Shown here piece by piece: positions 21,915 through 33,060 of a stretch of 64,000 nt of DNA. The notes under the pieces are model-generated. The model made no database searches. It was not told where the DNA came from and saw only the letters and a list, made by a program, of their open reading frames with translations. This DNA is from Aldrovandia affinis (taxonomy: Eukaryota; Chordata; Actinopteri; Notacanthiformes; Halosauridae): NCBI GenBank assembly GCA_029706075.1, contig JAINUG010000197.1, forward strand, positions 1,093,009 through 1,157,008, given 5' to 3'. The position numbers and the translations under genes are program-made. Position 1 is the first letter of the stretch. Each line of letters starts with the position of its first letter.

Positions 21915-22875
21915 AACCTAATGCAAGGGCTAAGAGTTGGTTCTTTAAATATAAATGGTGGGAGAGATAGACTGAAAAGAGCTCTAGTTAAAGAGGTTGC
22001 TAAAAAAACCTGAAAAAGTTGGATGTAATTTTACTCCAGGAAACACATAGTGACCAAGACAACAAAATAGATTGGGGCTTATGGTGGGAGGGTTCGACAT
22101 CCTAAGCCATGGAACTAACTTAAGTGGGGGGGGTAGCTATACTCTTTGCTGCTGGCTTGGATGTAAATATACATTCTACTACCGAGCTAGTGAGGGGGCG
22201 GGCGTTGCTGGTAAGAGTAGAGATAGAGGGTTTTGACTTTTCCTTTATTAATGTATATGCTCCCAATCAGGGCTCTGATAGATTATTATTTTTTAGGAAA
22301 TGAAGGGAGGAGTTGGTGCAGTTTAACATAGACTATACAGTAATGGGTGGGGATTGGAACTGTACGCTCTAGTTTACCCTTTCCATGGCACTTTCAAAGA
22401 GACTAAGAGACTATCTGGAACTATTGGTGCACATGGACCAGACTTACTGTGTTCCAGGAAGGACTATCATGGACAATCTTTTTCTTGTTAGAGATATTTT
22501 AGATATATGTGAATTTGATGATATGGACCTTGGAATTTTATCTCTTGATCAAGAAAAGGCATTTGTGGACCATGGCTATTTATTCTCTGTTCTTAAGGCT
22601 TTTGGTTTTGGGGAAGGGTTCACAGGGTACAGGCTTTGGTGGATAGTCTTGGGATTTATGAAAAGGCCTTGACTGCTAAGGTAAACTGGCCTTACAGGTG
22701 GGGCTGTATGAAGCGGATCTTACTGGACTTACCCCATTTTATAGTTCTGGTCTGCAGGCATGGCAGGTCCTGAAGGCTACCAGAGACCATAATGCACCAT
22801 CTGGATTGTGTCTGTTTGAGGAGCCACTATTTTACAACAGTTTCATTGAAACACAGACTCTGTCTTTTGTCTGGT
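21915..22875 (+). pseudogene. Tx1/L1-type LINE ORF2 remnant (endonuclease and RT pieces)
   Basis: The segment opens with the endonuclease start 'GLRVGSLNINGGRDRLKRAL', followed by degraded endonuclease sequence to about 22370. A deletion joins this to reverse-transcriptase sequence at about 22425-22600: 'DQTYCVPGRTIMDNLFLVRD' and 'GILSLDQEKAF', the palm block with its first Asp, then 'LFSVLKAFGFGEGF'. Downstream 'GLQAWQVLKATRDH' and 'LFEEPLFYNSFI' are further ORF2 pieces after another deletion. Several stops and frameshifts make it non-functional. The 'DQTYCVPGRTI...DQEKAF' signature is typical of Tx1-like L1 elements of fish and frogs. Confidence 0.72.
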
Positions 22876-23514
22876 ATTTAACCAGCCAAAGTTCACCCAC
22901 GTCACCCCTCTACTCTCCTCTCTGCACTGGCTCCCCATCGCAGCACGCATCAGATTCAAATCACTGGTGCTTGCTTTTCAAGCGGCCAGAGGTACTGCTC
23001 CCCCATACCTCCAGTCACTCATCACTCCCTACACCCCTCCCAGACCCCTCCGCTCCGCCTCCTCTGGTAAACTGACTGTCCCTTCCCTCCGGGCGCCTGG
23101 CAGCCGGTCCTCGCATTTCGCCTCTTCTCTGTCCTGATCCCTTGATGATGGAACGACCTTCCGCGTTTCGGTCAGGACCGCGGAATCACTTGCGATCTTC
23201 TGCAAGAGACTCAAAACCCACCTCTTCAGACTCCACTACCACTGAACTCTGTCCATCTAGCTAAATTGTCTTCACCACTGTTTACTTGTTCAACACTATA
23301 CTCCAAAAAATAATAATAATAATAATTACACTAACCTTTTCCTTCCCGGTGTTACAGGTATGGTACGCAGATGCCTGCAATGATGTCTATTGCTGTATTA
23401 CTGCACTGATCTTGTGCGCTAACTATGATTGTTCCTACCATGTATTAATGCACATCTTGTAAGTCACTCTGGATAAGAGCGTCTGCTAAATGCTTAAAAT
23501 GTAAAATGTAAAAT
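22876..23514 (+). mobile_element. L2-clade LINE fragment, 5' truncated
   Basis: Starts inside the RT C-terminal part, matching 13846 onward of the longer L2 copy ('...CCAAAGTTCACCCACGTCAC'), and continues through the stop region and 3'UTR to the GTCACTCTGGATAAGAG tail and TAAAATG repeats. A deletion and frameshift near 23115-23160 break the reading frame. Confidence 0.88.
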
Positions 23515-23617
23515 GAGCAGGCTTCCAGGTCCTCCCAGCAGATAATCAAGGGTTCCTGGGGTCCCCTAGGCATAGGGACTGCCTGCCTCTTTGCCGTGCC
23601 GTGTTTTTTCCTTGACA

Positions 23618-23705
23618 TTTTTAGGAGGGGAAAAAAACTATGAATATGTCCACATAAAAAAATAATTTTTAGGAGGGGAAATAAACTATGAATATGTCCA
23701 CAAAA
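23618..23705 (+). repeat. Two-copy tandem duplication (~48 bp)
   Basis: The block TTTTTAGGAGGGGAAA..AAACTATGAATATGTCCACA occurs twice in succession. Confidence 0.8.
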
Positions 23706-23781
23706 AAAAGATTATTTTTTTTTGTTGAGGAAAGGCCCGATCCACTCAAACCACCTGGGACAAAACTTGCCACCTGGGCCT

Positions 23782-23853
23782 GCATTCTCCACTATATGTA
23801 GCAAGGTGGCAGGGGTGGCCACCAAGCCAGGTGGTGAGTGGATGAAAGACCAA
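23782..23853 (+). repeat. 72-bp dispersed direct repeat, copy 2
   Basis: Partner of 18042-18113, with only a few substitutions. Confidence 0.75.
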
Positions 23854-24775
23854 CCATGTCTGTGCAAGGTGTACTTTTGGAGATTGGTGTAGTAGTAGTG
23901 AAAATCAGGTGTAAATAGACATTTTTAGGCCTTGACAGGAAGGGGTTCAAAACAAGTACAGTTGTATTCCATTATAGTCTATGTTTTTACATCACACCAC
24001 CTTTGCTGCCACACTGTCTTCTGTTCAATTTCTCAGCTTGTGGTGATTTCTGCTTTGTCTTGTGGTTATTTTGACCCTGCCAAGAAAGATATTTGTTCAG
24101 TTTTGTGAATGAACCCTTCGCAGATGTGTAAAAACCATTTAGGTCTCTAAAAACATCCCCAGGTCTATTTCTGATGGTTATCAGGGTTGGAGGAGATAAG
24201 CTTGTGGTGGACATTAAGAACTGCTTTATTTTTCAGCACCTGTTAAGAAGCTTCACTTTACCCCTGTGTCTGTTCTGGGGGTACACTGAGCAAATCACCG
24301 ATTTGGCACAGTAACAGCGACAACATTCCAGTCTCCAGTTACAGGAACTCGCCCCTCCACAAACCCACTGGCTCACCCACCCTCTCCAACCCCAGGACAT
24401 TCCTCTGCCGTGGGCCCCAATCAATTCCGCATTACCATGCTGCTTCCCCACGGATCAACATTCACCAAACATGCATTTCTCCACTTCCGGGTGGGATAGG
24501 TTTACCCCAAAGCCTCCAAATGACAAGGACAAAGCCAAGATAATAGTCTAACCAGCTTTTAGTGGGACATTACTAATTTGTTTGTTTATGAACCCATTAG
24601 CCTACTTGGACTATACTTCCTGGCTTCATAATACACAGGCACAACACATAAACAGAAATTTGGACCACAAATTAATGCATTGCATTACATACAGTACATC
24701 AAATGGACAAAAATTATGGAAAAGTAGAATACAATTACAATAAAAATGTAAATAAAAACTATTGGTCATATCAGT
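23854..24775. other. Unassigned sequence
   Basis: No gene, RNA or repeat recognised. Confidence 0.4.
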
Positions 24776-24779
24776 ACAT

Positions 24780-24975
24780 CAGGTGGCCATGTGGCAGAAT
24801 GTTAAGGGAAGAGGTCCCGAGACCAGAAGGTCGAACCCCAGGTGAGCCACTATCATACCCTGGACAAAGGTCCTTTACCTGAGCAGCTTGGGTAAACACC
24901 CAGCTGTAAAAATGGATCATGTGTAAAAATGTGAGCTATGCAGGACACCCTGGACAGCTAAGCTAATAATGTCAT
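24780..24975 (+). mobile_element. tRNA-derived SINE, diverged
   Basis: A tRNA-like head carries a GTGGC...GTTAAGGG A-box-like region and AAGGTCGAACCCC, close to a B box. A body follows with GACAAAGGTCC(T)TTACC(T)GAGC...CCCAGCTGTAAAAATGG, a core common in fish SINEs. The tail at about 24945-24975 (CACCCTGGACAGCTAAGC...) is a diverged relative of the L2 tail CGCTCTGGATAAGAGCGTCT. Confidence 0.6.
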
Positions 24976-25870
24976 GGAGGAACACTGCATATTTGCACAT
25001 TGTGTGGAAGAATGTGGAAGTTAAATACAAACAGGTTTTTGTCTAAATATTCCACAAGTACAGCCATACAAAAAAGCTAAGAACTCAAGATGTGCATCTA
25101 ACACTTAAGGGAAGAAATTACTTCACGACACAATTGCAACTATTCCTCTCCAACGTAAATATACATATTTAAATTTACGATGAATAAAATAACAGTGTAA
25201 TGACTTGTTTTCTAGTTTCTTCATAATGATTTGTGGAAATCTAATGAACATGCTTCTTTCTTTGGTAATATCCAGAGTGACCTACAGTACAAGGCCATCA
25301 GGAAAATATGTGTTAAATACATGCAGTATTGAAGGAGCAACAAGAACACATGCATCAGCACAGTGAATACATTTTTAGGAAAAGTGGGGAATTTTCCTCC
25401 AAATATTGGGGCTTTGAACAATCCAAGGGGTAAATTATGAAGGACAAATCTACTGGAGTCAATGGTAGATGGGAGATTTTAAAATGAGGTACATAACAAA
25501 ATATTATGACCCTACTGAAGATGACAGCTTTTGAGAAGTGTTTTGGGGAGAATTCCAAAGATTCTAGCACACTGTCAGTCCTTTGCTTGTCTTTTAGGGA
25601 ACTGCTTTCATTTGTTTGGAGTTTATTTTACTGACGATGATATTTATCTTCTTTTTTGTCCAAGTACTTTGTTATTTTGTTTTTCAAACTCTGTACATGG
25701 TCCAAAAAAAGTATGTTTTATTAATAAGTCAATGAACATTCATTTTTGTGTGTAGTTTTCTGTTACTGCGAAAGCCACTCCCATAAACTAAATCTGAATT
25801 AAAATGAAATATTTGGAATAGTTAAATATAAATCATCCTCATGAATTTCTAAATGTCACTCACGCTCACC
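24976..25870. other. Unassigned AT-rich sequence
   Basis: Nothing recognisable on either strand. Confidence 0.4.
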
Positions 25871-25878
25871 TGACTGGG

Positions 25879-26011
25879 GTTAAAGGTCAGTTTGGGTTGT
25901 GTGACACCAGGTGGCCCCTTCTACCAATGGGGAGTCATTGAGGTTAAAGCTGAGTTTGGGATATGTGACAGCAGGTAGCTCATTCCACCAATGGGGGGCC
26001 ATTGAGGTTAA
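25879..26011 (+). repeat. 64-bp tandem repeat, 2 copies plus a partial third
   Basis: Units start at about 25879, 25943 and 26007. They share GGTTAAAG..(A/C)AGTTTGGG(T/A)T..GTGACA and CACCAATGGGG. Confidence 0.8.
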
Positions 26012-26970
26012 AAGTTACAGGTGTTTGCATGGAGGGAGGAGCAGCCAGGTGACTGAAGGTTGCTGAGTTGAGAGCTTATGCAGGTATGTAAGGTACAATG
26101 ATTGACTGCAGATAGGATGCAGCCCTTAACTACTCAGTGGATGATTGTTTTACCAGGGTCTTCAGTTTGGTATGAAACACAGGGAAGACGGGGCCATATT
26201 TTGGGAAGTTGAAGACCAGCTGAGTAGCAGCTTTGTGAATAAGTTGAAACTGCACAGATGTGCTGTAGTCTCTGTGGGACAGTTCAAGGGCTTGAACCAG
26301 GAGGCTGGGGGAGTAAGTGATAGGATTACTCTAATATTGTTGTGGAAAAACAGGAGAGAGTGTTCACTGGAGTGAAGGGGTTAAATAAGATTTGAAACAG
26401 AGCAACAGCTGTTCAACTCCAGAACAGCAACAGCAGCCCTCAATCTGCTCAGAAACCATTTGACTTAGCGGCCCTTACAATTTGCCCAGGCAATTTGTTC
26501 CAGGTAATTGGAGTTGGATTTTCACCAGTGGATGAATGCATCCTCAAAACCATTAAAGTGGGCTGACCTGGATGCCATATCAAAGCCTGTTTACACCTCG
26601 ATCTCTAACACATTTCATAGATGCATATTCCAAACACACAAAGCAAGGCACAAGATTGGCATCTCAGATGAATTTCCAGCTTCCCTGCCTCAGAGAGGGA
26701 ACAGAATAATTCTGGCCCACTGAATGTATGCAGATCCTTTTGTGGAAGCATTATAGCATTCTCCTAATTCTACTTCAAGACAAAGAAATAAACCATGTAC
26801 CATTCAATCCCTTAATACAAAAACAAACATTTGCCAATAAATAGATAGAATAAATACTCTTGTGAATTCCATTTCAATCTGTTGCCAGCACAGCTTTTAA
26901 TTTTATGAATAACCCATGCTGCACATCTGCCTCTTAATTGCACATTCCTAAACAGGTATTTATTTACATT
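26012..26970. other. Unassigned sequence
   Basis: No coding gene recognised. A stretch at 26150-26330 resembles dispersed fish repeats but could not be assigned to a family. Confidence 0.35.
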
Positions 26971-26974
26971 TTTG

Positions 26975-27310
26975 TATAATTTTTCTCCCATTTTCTCCCA
27001 ATTTAGTAGTCAATTACACCCTCTATTTGTCATGTCAATCCCACCCTCGTATTGTGAGTTTGCTGCCGTAGCCCTGTGATCGGCAGTGACAAAGGCAAAG
27101 TATTGTCTCCTCCGAGACGGCACTCGCCAAGCCGTCGACCGTAACTCTGGTACTCCAGAGCCACTCCTATACGCAGCAAACTCATGTCGGCTTCCCTCCC
27201 CCCTCCCTGGGGCAGACAGCCAATTGCCGCCCCCTAGTGGCACTCCTGACCAGAGCCGACTTAGGCACGACCGGTGGAATCTAACTCCGTCACAGTGGCC
27301 TTTTAAATGC
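26975..27310 (+). repeat. Diverged SINE-like dispersed repeat, copy B
   Basis: Shares order of blocks with 4195-4525: T-rich start with TTTCTCCCAATTTAGTAG, CTCCTCCGAGACG in the middle, and GCCAATTGCCGCCCCCTAGT near the end. Locally GC-rich compared with its surroundings. Confidence 0.45.
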
Positions 27311-27319
27311 AAGCACTGA

Positions 27320-28390
27320 TAACTGCCTGTACACTATTTTGATTGCAGACTACCAGAATTCAGCCCTGTTTTATCATTTTTCCCTTCTACCCCATATGCT
27401 CAGGAAGGGTATTATTTTATTCATTCAAGGCATCAGACAGGCTGTCCTCTTTGATTCCTGCTTGGGCAGCAGTGAAGAAAAGTTAGTCTCCTCTGTTGAT
27501 TGTCCATGAATATGAAATCACTGGAAATGCTGTGCTGAACCAGCCCTGATTGCTTTTCACCAGAAAAAAAGGCTGCCAGCCAACTGAATGTAAAGCAGGG
27601 TCTGAAGGTGTGATTTCCCTCAGATAGATTTGCACTTCAAAATGGGACCCAATCTTTGTCTGAAAACATGGGTGACTGTAGAATCAAACAGGATGGAGGT
27701 TTACACATTTCGATGGGAGTCATCGTTTTGCTGGAAGTGCCAATTGCCAGATGGTAGTCAGTGATGGTAGCCATCCCTCTGGTAAATCGTGGGCACCTGA
27801 TTTACTTATTCAATTCCATAGATTTTCTAATAAATGCAAATACAATTTGCTGTGCTTTTTGTAAATGATTGGGGTTGCCCAATTGTCTTAAAATTGTTTT
27901 AATAAAAAATATAACAATGTATACAAAAAATGTTATTGGATGTGGAATCCTCCATATGGTTATTCATCTATGCTCAAAAACCATAATAGATACTCCCTCT
28001 CTGAGCTATTATATTTAAGTATAATTTCAATTTCAATTCAATTCAATTTAATGAAAAAAACTGTTGAGGAGTACAGTCAGAAATAAATAAATATGCATAA
28101 ATAAATATGAAATAAATATGCTAATCTTTCCTCTTGTAACTTATATGACTGCATTGAGTTTAATATTAACAAATGTATTCAAATCAATGAATAACAATGT
28201 AAAGATGATTTATTGATCAATTGGAAAGACAACGGAAACAAATGAGATTGTTTGAGTTATAGGATTAAACATTCTATTCATTCTTGTGTGCAATTTTATT
28301 TGGGGGTTACATTTTTTCCATAAACTACTATATATGAACAATACGTTTAAAAATAAACAACACAGTCCAAAATATTCGTGAGTCTGCTAT
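27320..28390. other. Unassigned AT-rich sequence
   Basis: No gene recognised. AAATAAATATG-type low complexity at about 28080-28115. Confidence 0.4.
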
Positions 28391-28398
28391 CGCTAAGT

Positions 28399-28462
28399 CA
28401 ATTATTATTATTATTATTATTATTAATAATAATAATAATAATATATATATATAATATAATAA
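28399..28462. repeat. (ATT)n/(AAT)n palindromic microsatellite with (TA)n
   Basis: ATT repeats switch to AAT repeats at about 28424, forming a self-complementary tract followed by TA repeats. Confidence 0.88.
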
Positions 28463-28937
28463 ATGCATTTTATATAGTAAGTACTTTTCTCATACCTAAA
28501 CCAAATACGGAGTACAATAAACACAAATTTACAAGTAATAATGCCCAATGCCCAGTCCATTTCCTCCAAACCAATGGACTGAATCCATTGCTGAATGAGT
28601 AAGAGATTATTTTGTAAAATAATGAAAACATACCTGATTGTGGTGGCTGAGCAGGTGAAGACATTTGTGTGACATGACAGCAGTCATATTTTAACATACC
28701 TGAAAGACACATGGAGCTTTCTAGTGTGAGGGTTGTTTTAGCTCATTATGAATGATCTGGTCTAAGTCACACTTCACTTCTACCCTAGTTTTTTTGCGGT
28801 AAATAGACTGGCAGTTCAATGCTATTTTTTGTGTTGGGAAAGATGGTGTTTAATTTGGTCCCTGCTACCTAAACACATAGAAAATGACTAACTGTATTTT
28901 TGACAGGTGTCAAGGTCTCCTTTCTGGATGTTGCACT

Positions 28938-30279
28938 CAGGGCCGCGTTAAGCCTCCCCGGGGCCCAGGGCTAACACACCTCCCGGGGCCCTATGTCCAC
29001 GATTTTCAACTGGAAAAGAAAAAGTTACCAGGCCTGGCAACGATAAAGACATGCCGCAAATTCAACATATAGGCCTATGACAAAGGATATCAGAAGTAGA
29101 TAGTGAATATGTTACAGAATGAGACCTCCAATTGAAAACTTTGAACGTTGTAATGTATTAAAAGCCGTCAAAGAGTACCGACTCTTATATTACAGTGCTC
29201 TCAAAATATTCACATCTGTTACCCGAACGCATGAGTTCAAGTTAAAGTCATGACCAACCTTGCCCAGCATAGCAGGATAATATGAAAGGGAGTAGTAGCC
29301 TAGTGTACAAAGTAAGCCTACAAACCAGAAATTTTACCACAAATGGCAATGCACAAAACAATACACTTCCCGTTCAACCACTAGCACCAACAAAACAAGC
29401 ATTGATATAAATTATTTAATGTTACTCACCTATAGGACAAAGTATCATACTTTGTGTAAGGTAATTGAGCTACCGTTTTAATTTCAACACGTAGCATTAA
29501 CACCTGCATGTATACAGCAAATTACAGGCCAACTTGCTAGAGAACATTAGGCTATTAAATTGCGTTGTTGTTGTTGTTCAGCTAGCTAACGTTACTTACT
29601 TAGCAACACAACTAAGCTATTCGGTCATGCAAAATTAGCCCACTTCGTTTTATTCAGTCAAATTCAAATTAAGATGAATTTATCTGAAATAGTTTGTTGA
29701 CAGCTATAAAATGGTGGTTGCTTGTTTTTTTTGCAGCGAAACCCGTTATAAATAGTAATTTATTACTTTCTGGTTGGACATCTCAGGTTATAGCTCTGGC
29801 TAAGTGCATTTCTCTCACCAATTTCAGCAACTAAAGTATCAAAATGTTATCGCACGTGAAATTGGCATAGGTCATTTTCTAATTTCACTAAAGCAGAACG
29901 ACAGCGCGCATACATGTAGCGACGTGATTGCGCCGCGCGACAGGTTTACCTCTGCTCGTGATGCTACAGCAACAGATGAAAGTCCTCCGACACACCGAGT
30001 TGGACCGATGGCGATTTCCACTTATAGAATCGAGCTCCCGAGACAAAGCCGTCCTTACGCAAAATGGAACAGACTATACAAACACACTCTCACTGACACT
30101 GATTGTTGCGACAGGACAATGTGGACTACTACAGGTGAGAAAGTGAACCAAAATGTACAGTAACAGTCAAAACACCATAAACCCGCATTCAAAAAATCTA
30201 CGTAGGCCTAAAGTAATCTGCTATTCCCAGGGCCCCATTGGCTGCAGCCCATGTTGCCCAATAGGTTAACGCGGGCCAG
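28938..30279. mobile_element. hAT-like non-autonomous element with 8-bp target duplication
   Basis: The left end CAGGGCCGCGTTAAGCC and the right end, in reverse complement CTGGCCCGCGTTAACC, are imperfect inverted repeats. They are flanked by the direct repeat GTTGCACT at 28930-28937 and 30280-30287. GGGGCCC blocks occur just inside the left end (about 28970) and near the right end (about 30230). No transposase is recognised in the 1.34-kb interior. Confidence 0.72.
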
Positions 30280-30287
30280 GTTGCACT

Positions 30288-31485
30288 TCAGGGTAGCATC
30301 TTTTTAAATCTAAATACAAATACCCATTCATAAAGGAACCAAAATAAGCAATGATTACCACTTTGGGCAAGCCTTTCAAAAGAAAAAAAAATCTGAATGA
30401 TTCACCATACAGAATGTATTTTCTCCTAGCTTAGTCTGTTACAGGTTCAATGTCTATGACTGTAAGAGCCATCCAGCTAGCCAGGCTATGTTGATTAGCT
30501 TGCGTCACATAGTGACCCATGAGGCAATTTAAAGTGCATGCCGAAAACATTTTTGTTATAAAACAAAAAAATAACATATATCCTTACCAGAGTCAAGTTA
30601 CTTGACAAATTGACTTCTTTCAATCAAGATAGAGGGGTAATGAAAAATAATGAAATTTCGACCTTTTCATGATGCATGCATGCATCAATTTAATTTACCG
30701 CTAGGTGTTCCAGATGACGTGCTGTAATTTCCCTGAAAGGATGCTATACAAGCCACACCAAAAAAGATTGGCTCAAATCTCTATGCCCTCTAGTGGTGAA
30801 GAAAGAAATATCTTACACATGAAGACAAAAGAATGTTATTAGTTCAACGAAACGCCAGCATGGACACGTGCCGTGCTCTCTCAACATTATCAGACTAAAA
30901 TCTGAGGCCATCATTTTCCTTCTGGGCTTCTGTTGATCTTGTGTCTGATTGGCTGTCATTATCAAACAGGTAGGGATTTCCTAGGATTTTCACTGCAAGC
31001 TGAAAAGTATAGGGTCCTTTTGTGTTTGGCTGTGTTTTGGCAGATTTTCTTTTGGTGCTTAACCCACAACAAATATGAGTGCTTTGTGGCCCTAAATAGA
31101 AATGTATTATGAAAAGGAAAGTATATAATAAATATGTATGTTATGTTTATATGTAAATATATATGTTTACTGAAAATGACACAACCTACTTGTAACTCAA
31201 TTGTGATCAAAAGTATGAATTATATTATACATAACAAATTATATTAAACATTATTTTATCAATATATAGTGAGCGTTCTCTAATGTCTGAATTCTTATAT
31301 TGTTGACAGTGTTATATATTTTATTATGTTTATTAATAGTAAATCCTGTCTTCTTTTAACCTGCATGCCTTTGATATTTGAACAATTCTGAATGTATTTT
31401 GCAATAAACAAAGAATTAAGCTGCTGCCTTTACTTGACTCATGGTCAACAGCCTGCCTACATTTAATTGGCTTGCATTTAATTAA
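30288..31485. other. Unassigned AT-rich sequence
   Basis: Contains an ATGCATGCATGCAT patch at 30672-30685 and TA-rich tracts. No gene recognised. Confidence 0.4.
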
Positions 31486-31488
31486 TGC

Positions 31489-32270
31489 TTAACCCCTTAA
31501 CTGTCACCCCCTATTTTTGACATTCTGGCCTATTTAGACATATCGAAATATAACTCAATATATAGCTCAAGAACTGTGATGGCCACATGCGTAAATTTTG
31601 TATTATTTGAAAGGAAGCACTTTGTAGTTTATGAGGGTGTCAAATAGCATATGAACACAACACAGCCTGAAGGACCAAATATCAAATATGCAACAAAATC
31701 AGCATTGTATAATTGTATTGTGGAGAAACTAACTCAACCTCAATAAAGGTGTCACATTTCATGATAGACCTGTGGATATGGATTTTTGTGCATGCCTTGT
31801 ACACTAACTACAAATAAACAGACATCTAGACACAAGGGCTCATGAACTAGAGGCCTTTTAGTGAGTCATGTCACCAGTAAAAAAAAACAGCAACAGCTGT
31901 CAACATTAGCAAAGTAAATAAAATATATCAAAATATTGCACCAATATAAATCATATATAAATGACAAATATTTTTTAGCCAAGACAAAATTGCACTGCAA
32001 ATTGTCTGCCCTCATTGCACAAGACTATTTACAGTGTCTGTTAGTGTTCTTTAGTCAGGTAACACAGGAAAAGCCATAGGTTATTCTGTTTGTGCCAACC
32101 ATTGAAGCAGTCCCCCTTTGCTACAAAGCACAAGGGCACATCACAGGACATGACCTTGACAGACGTCTTCTGGCAAAGCCGGCATTTCCGCCTACCAGCT
32201 GACCAGTAACTACTCATTGCTCGTAAACAGGATCCTGGGTGTAGAACCGGGTCTTCTTTGGGGCTTAATT
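31489..32270 (-). mobile_element. piggyBac-like transposon remnant
   Basis: A TTAA (31489-31492) is followed by CCCCTTAACTGTCACCCC, the kind of TTAA/CCC end seen in piggyBac elements. The transposase C-terminal Cys-rich domain lies inside on the minus strand (32041-32217). The other end was not found, so the element is truncated. Confidence 0.55.
32041..32217 (-). pseudogene. piggyBac-like transposase C-terminal Cys-rich domain
   Basis: The 58-codon stretch reads 'MSSYWSAGRRKCRLCQKT', then 'VMSCDVPLCF' and 'CFNGWHKQ' before a stop at 32041-32043. The spacing C-x2-C ... C-x4-C ... C-x3-WH fits the cross-brace zinc-binding tail that piggyBac transposases use to recognise their inverted repeats. 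The catalytic core is missing upstream. The assignment rests on motif spacing and the adjacent TTAA end. Confidence 0.55.
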
Positions 32271-32639
32271 AATTAATCCAAATAAATTAAGAAAAAAATA
32301 TAAAGTGTGTGCATTTCAGTACGATCCACACAAAGTTCATTCATGATAGTAAATACAAGCCAAAGGAAACCTTATATCATTGTAAAAGATATCCATGTGG
32401 CTAGAACCCTAGACCAATTTCCGCATATAAGGAGGTATCAAGTAGTATCAAGTATCAAGTATCAAGTAGCTTCAATTATGCCACTGGATCATGCCACACT
32501 ATCATATTAGTGGTAGCGCTGGTTGGACATTCAGGGGGGCTGTTTGGAGATATTTATTGGAGAATGATGGAAGTGGGCTTATTTTGTAGCAAAGCTACCA
32601 CAAGGATACAAAACTTTCCTATGTGAAACATACATGCAT

Positions 32640-33060
32640 ATTGTGACATTGTGGAAGGTGTCAAACAGGGAAATCAGGGCGATTACCGGCCACGCCTACT
32701 AGCAGAGCAGCCAGGGCACACACCTGTTGTAACATTTCCTAATTATACCTGTGTGCATAAAAACTGCTCTCTTAGCATTAGGTGCCTGGGAGTCGGGAGA
32801 TGAACAAGGCCAGACATAGGAAACATGAAAACTGGACGCCGAGAAAGAAATACTGAAAAGTAGTACTCTATGTTAATAGTAATAGTTTTGCTAAAAGGTG
32901 GTTGTTTTTATTTTAATTTCTTATTTTAGTTTATTGCTTTTTTCTGGAACCCGTGAGGGGGAAGGCTGAAGACCTTTTGTTTATTTTGTTATTAACGGCG
33001 TTCTCTCTCCCTGTGGGGGATAATAATAAAATACGATCTGCTGGATTGACAATGTGCTGT
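32640..33060 (+). mobile_element. LTR-like segment
   Basis: A GC-mixed U3-like portion has a TATA-like GCATAAAAAC at about 32757-32766. Downstream AATAATAAAAT at about 33021-33031 could be the polyadenylation signal, followed by GATTGACA. No target duplication found, so this remains tentative. Confidence 0.3.

Larger units (their letters stand above)
19975..22875 (+). mobile_element. Decayed Tx1/L1-type LINE with nested insertions
   Basis: ORF1-like and ORF2-like segments occur in the correct order on the plus strand (described separately). A 3'-end LINE fragment is inserted at about 20240-20452 and a 424-bp LTR element at 21424-21847. The copy is interrupted at the right by an L2 fragment starting about 22876. 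Large internal deletions remove most of the endonuclease and reverse transcriptase. Confidence 0.75.

Noticed and set aside
29804-30163. 119-residue plus-strand frame
   Set aside because: Lies inside the hAT-like element 28938-30279 and shows no transposase or other domain motif.
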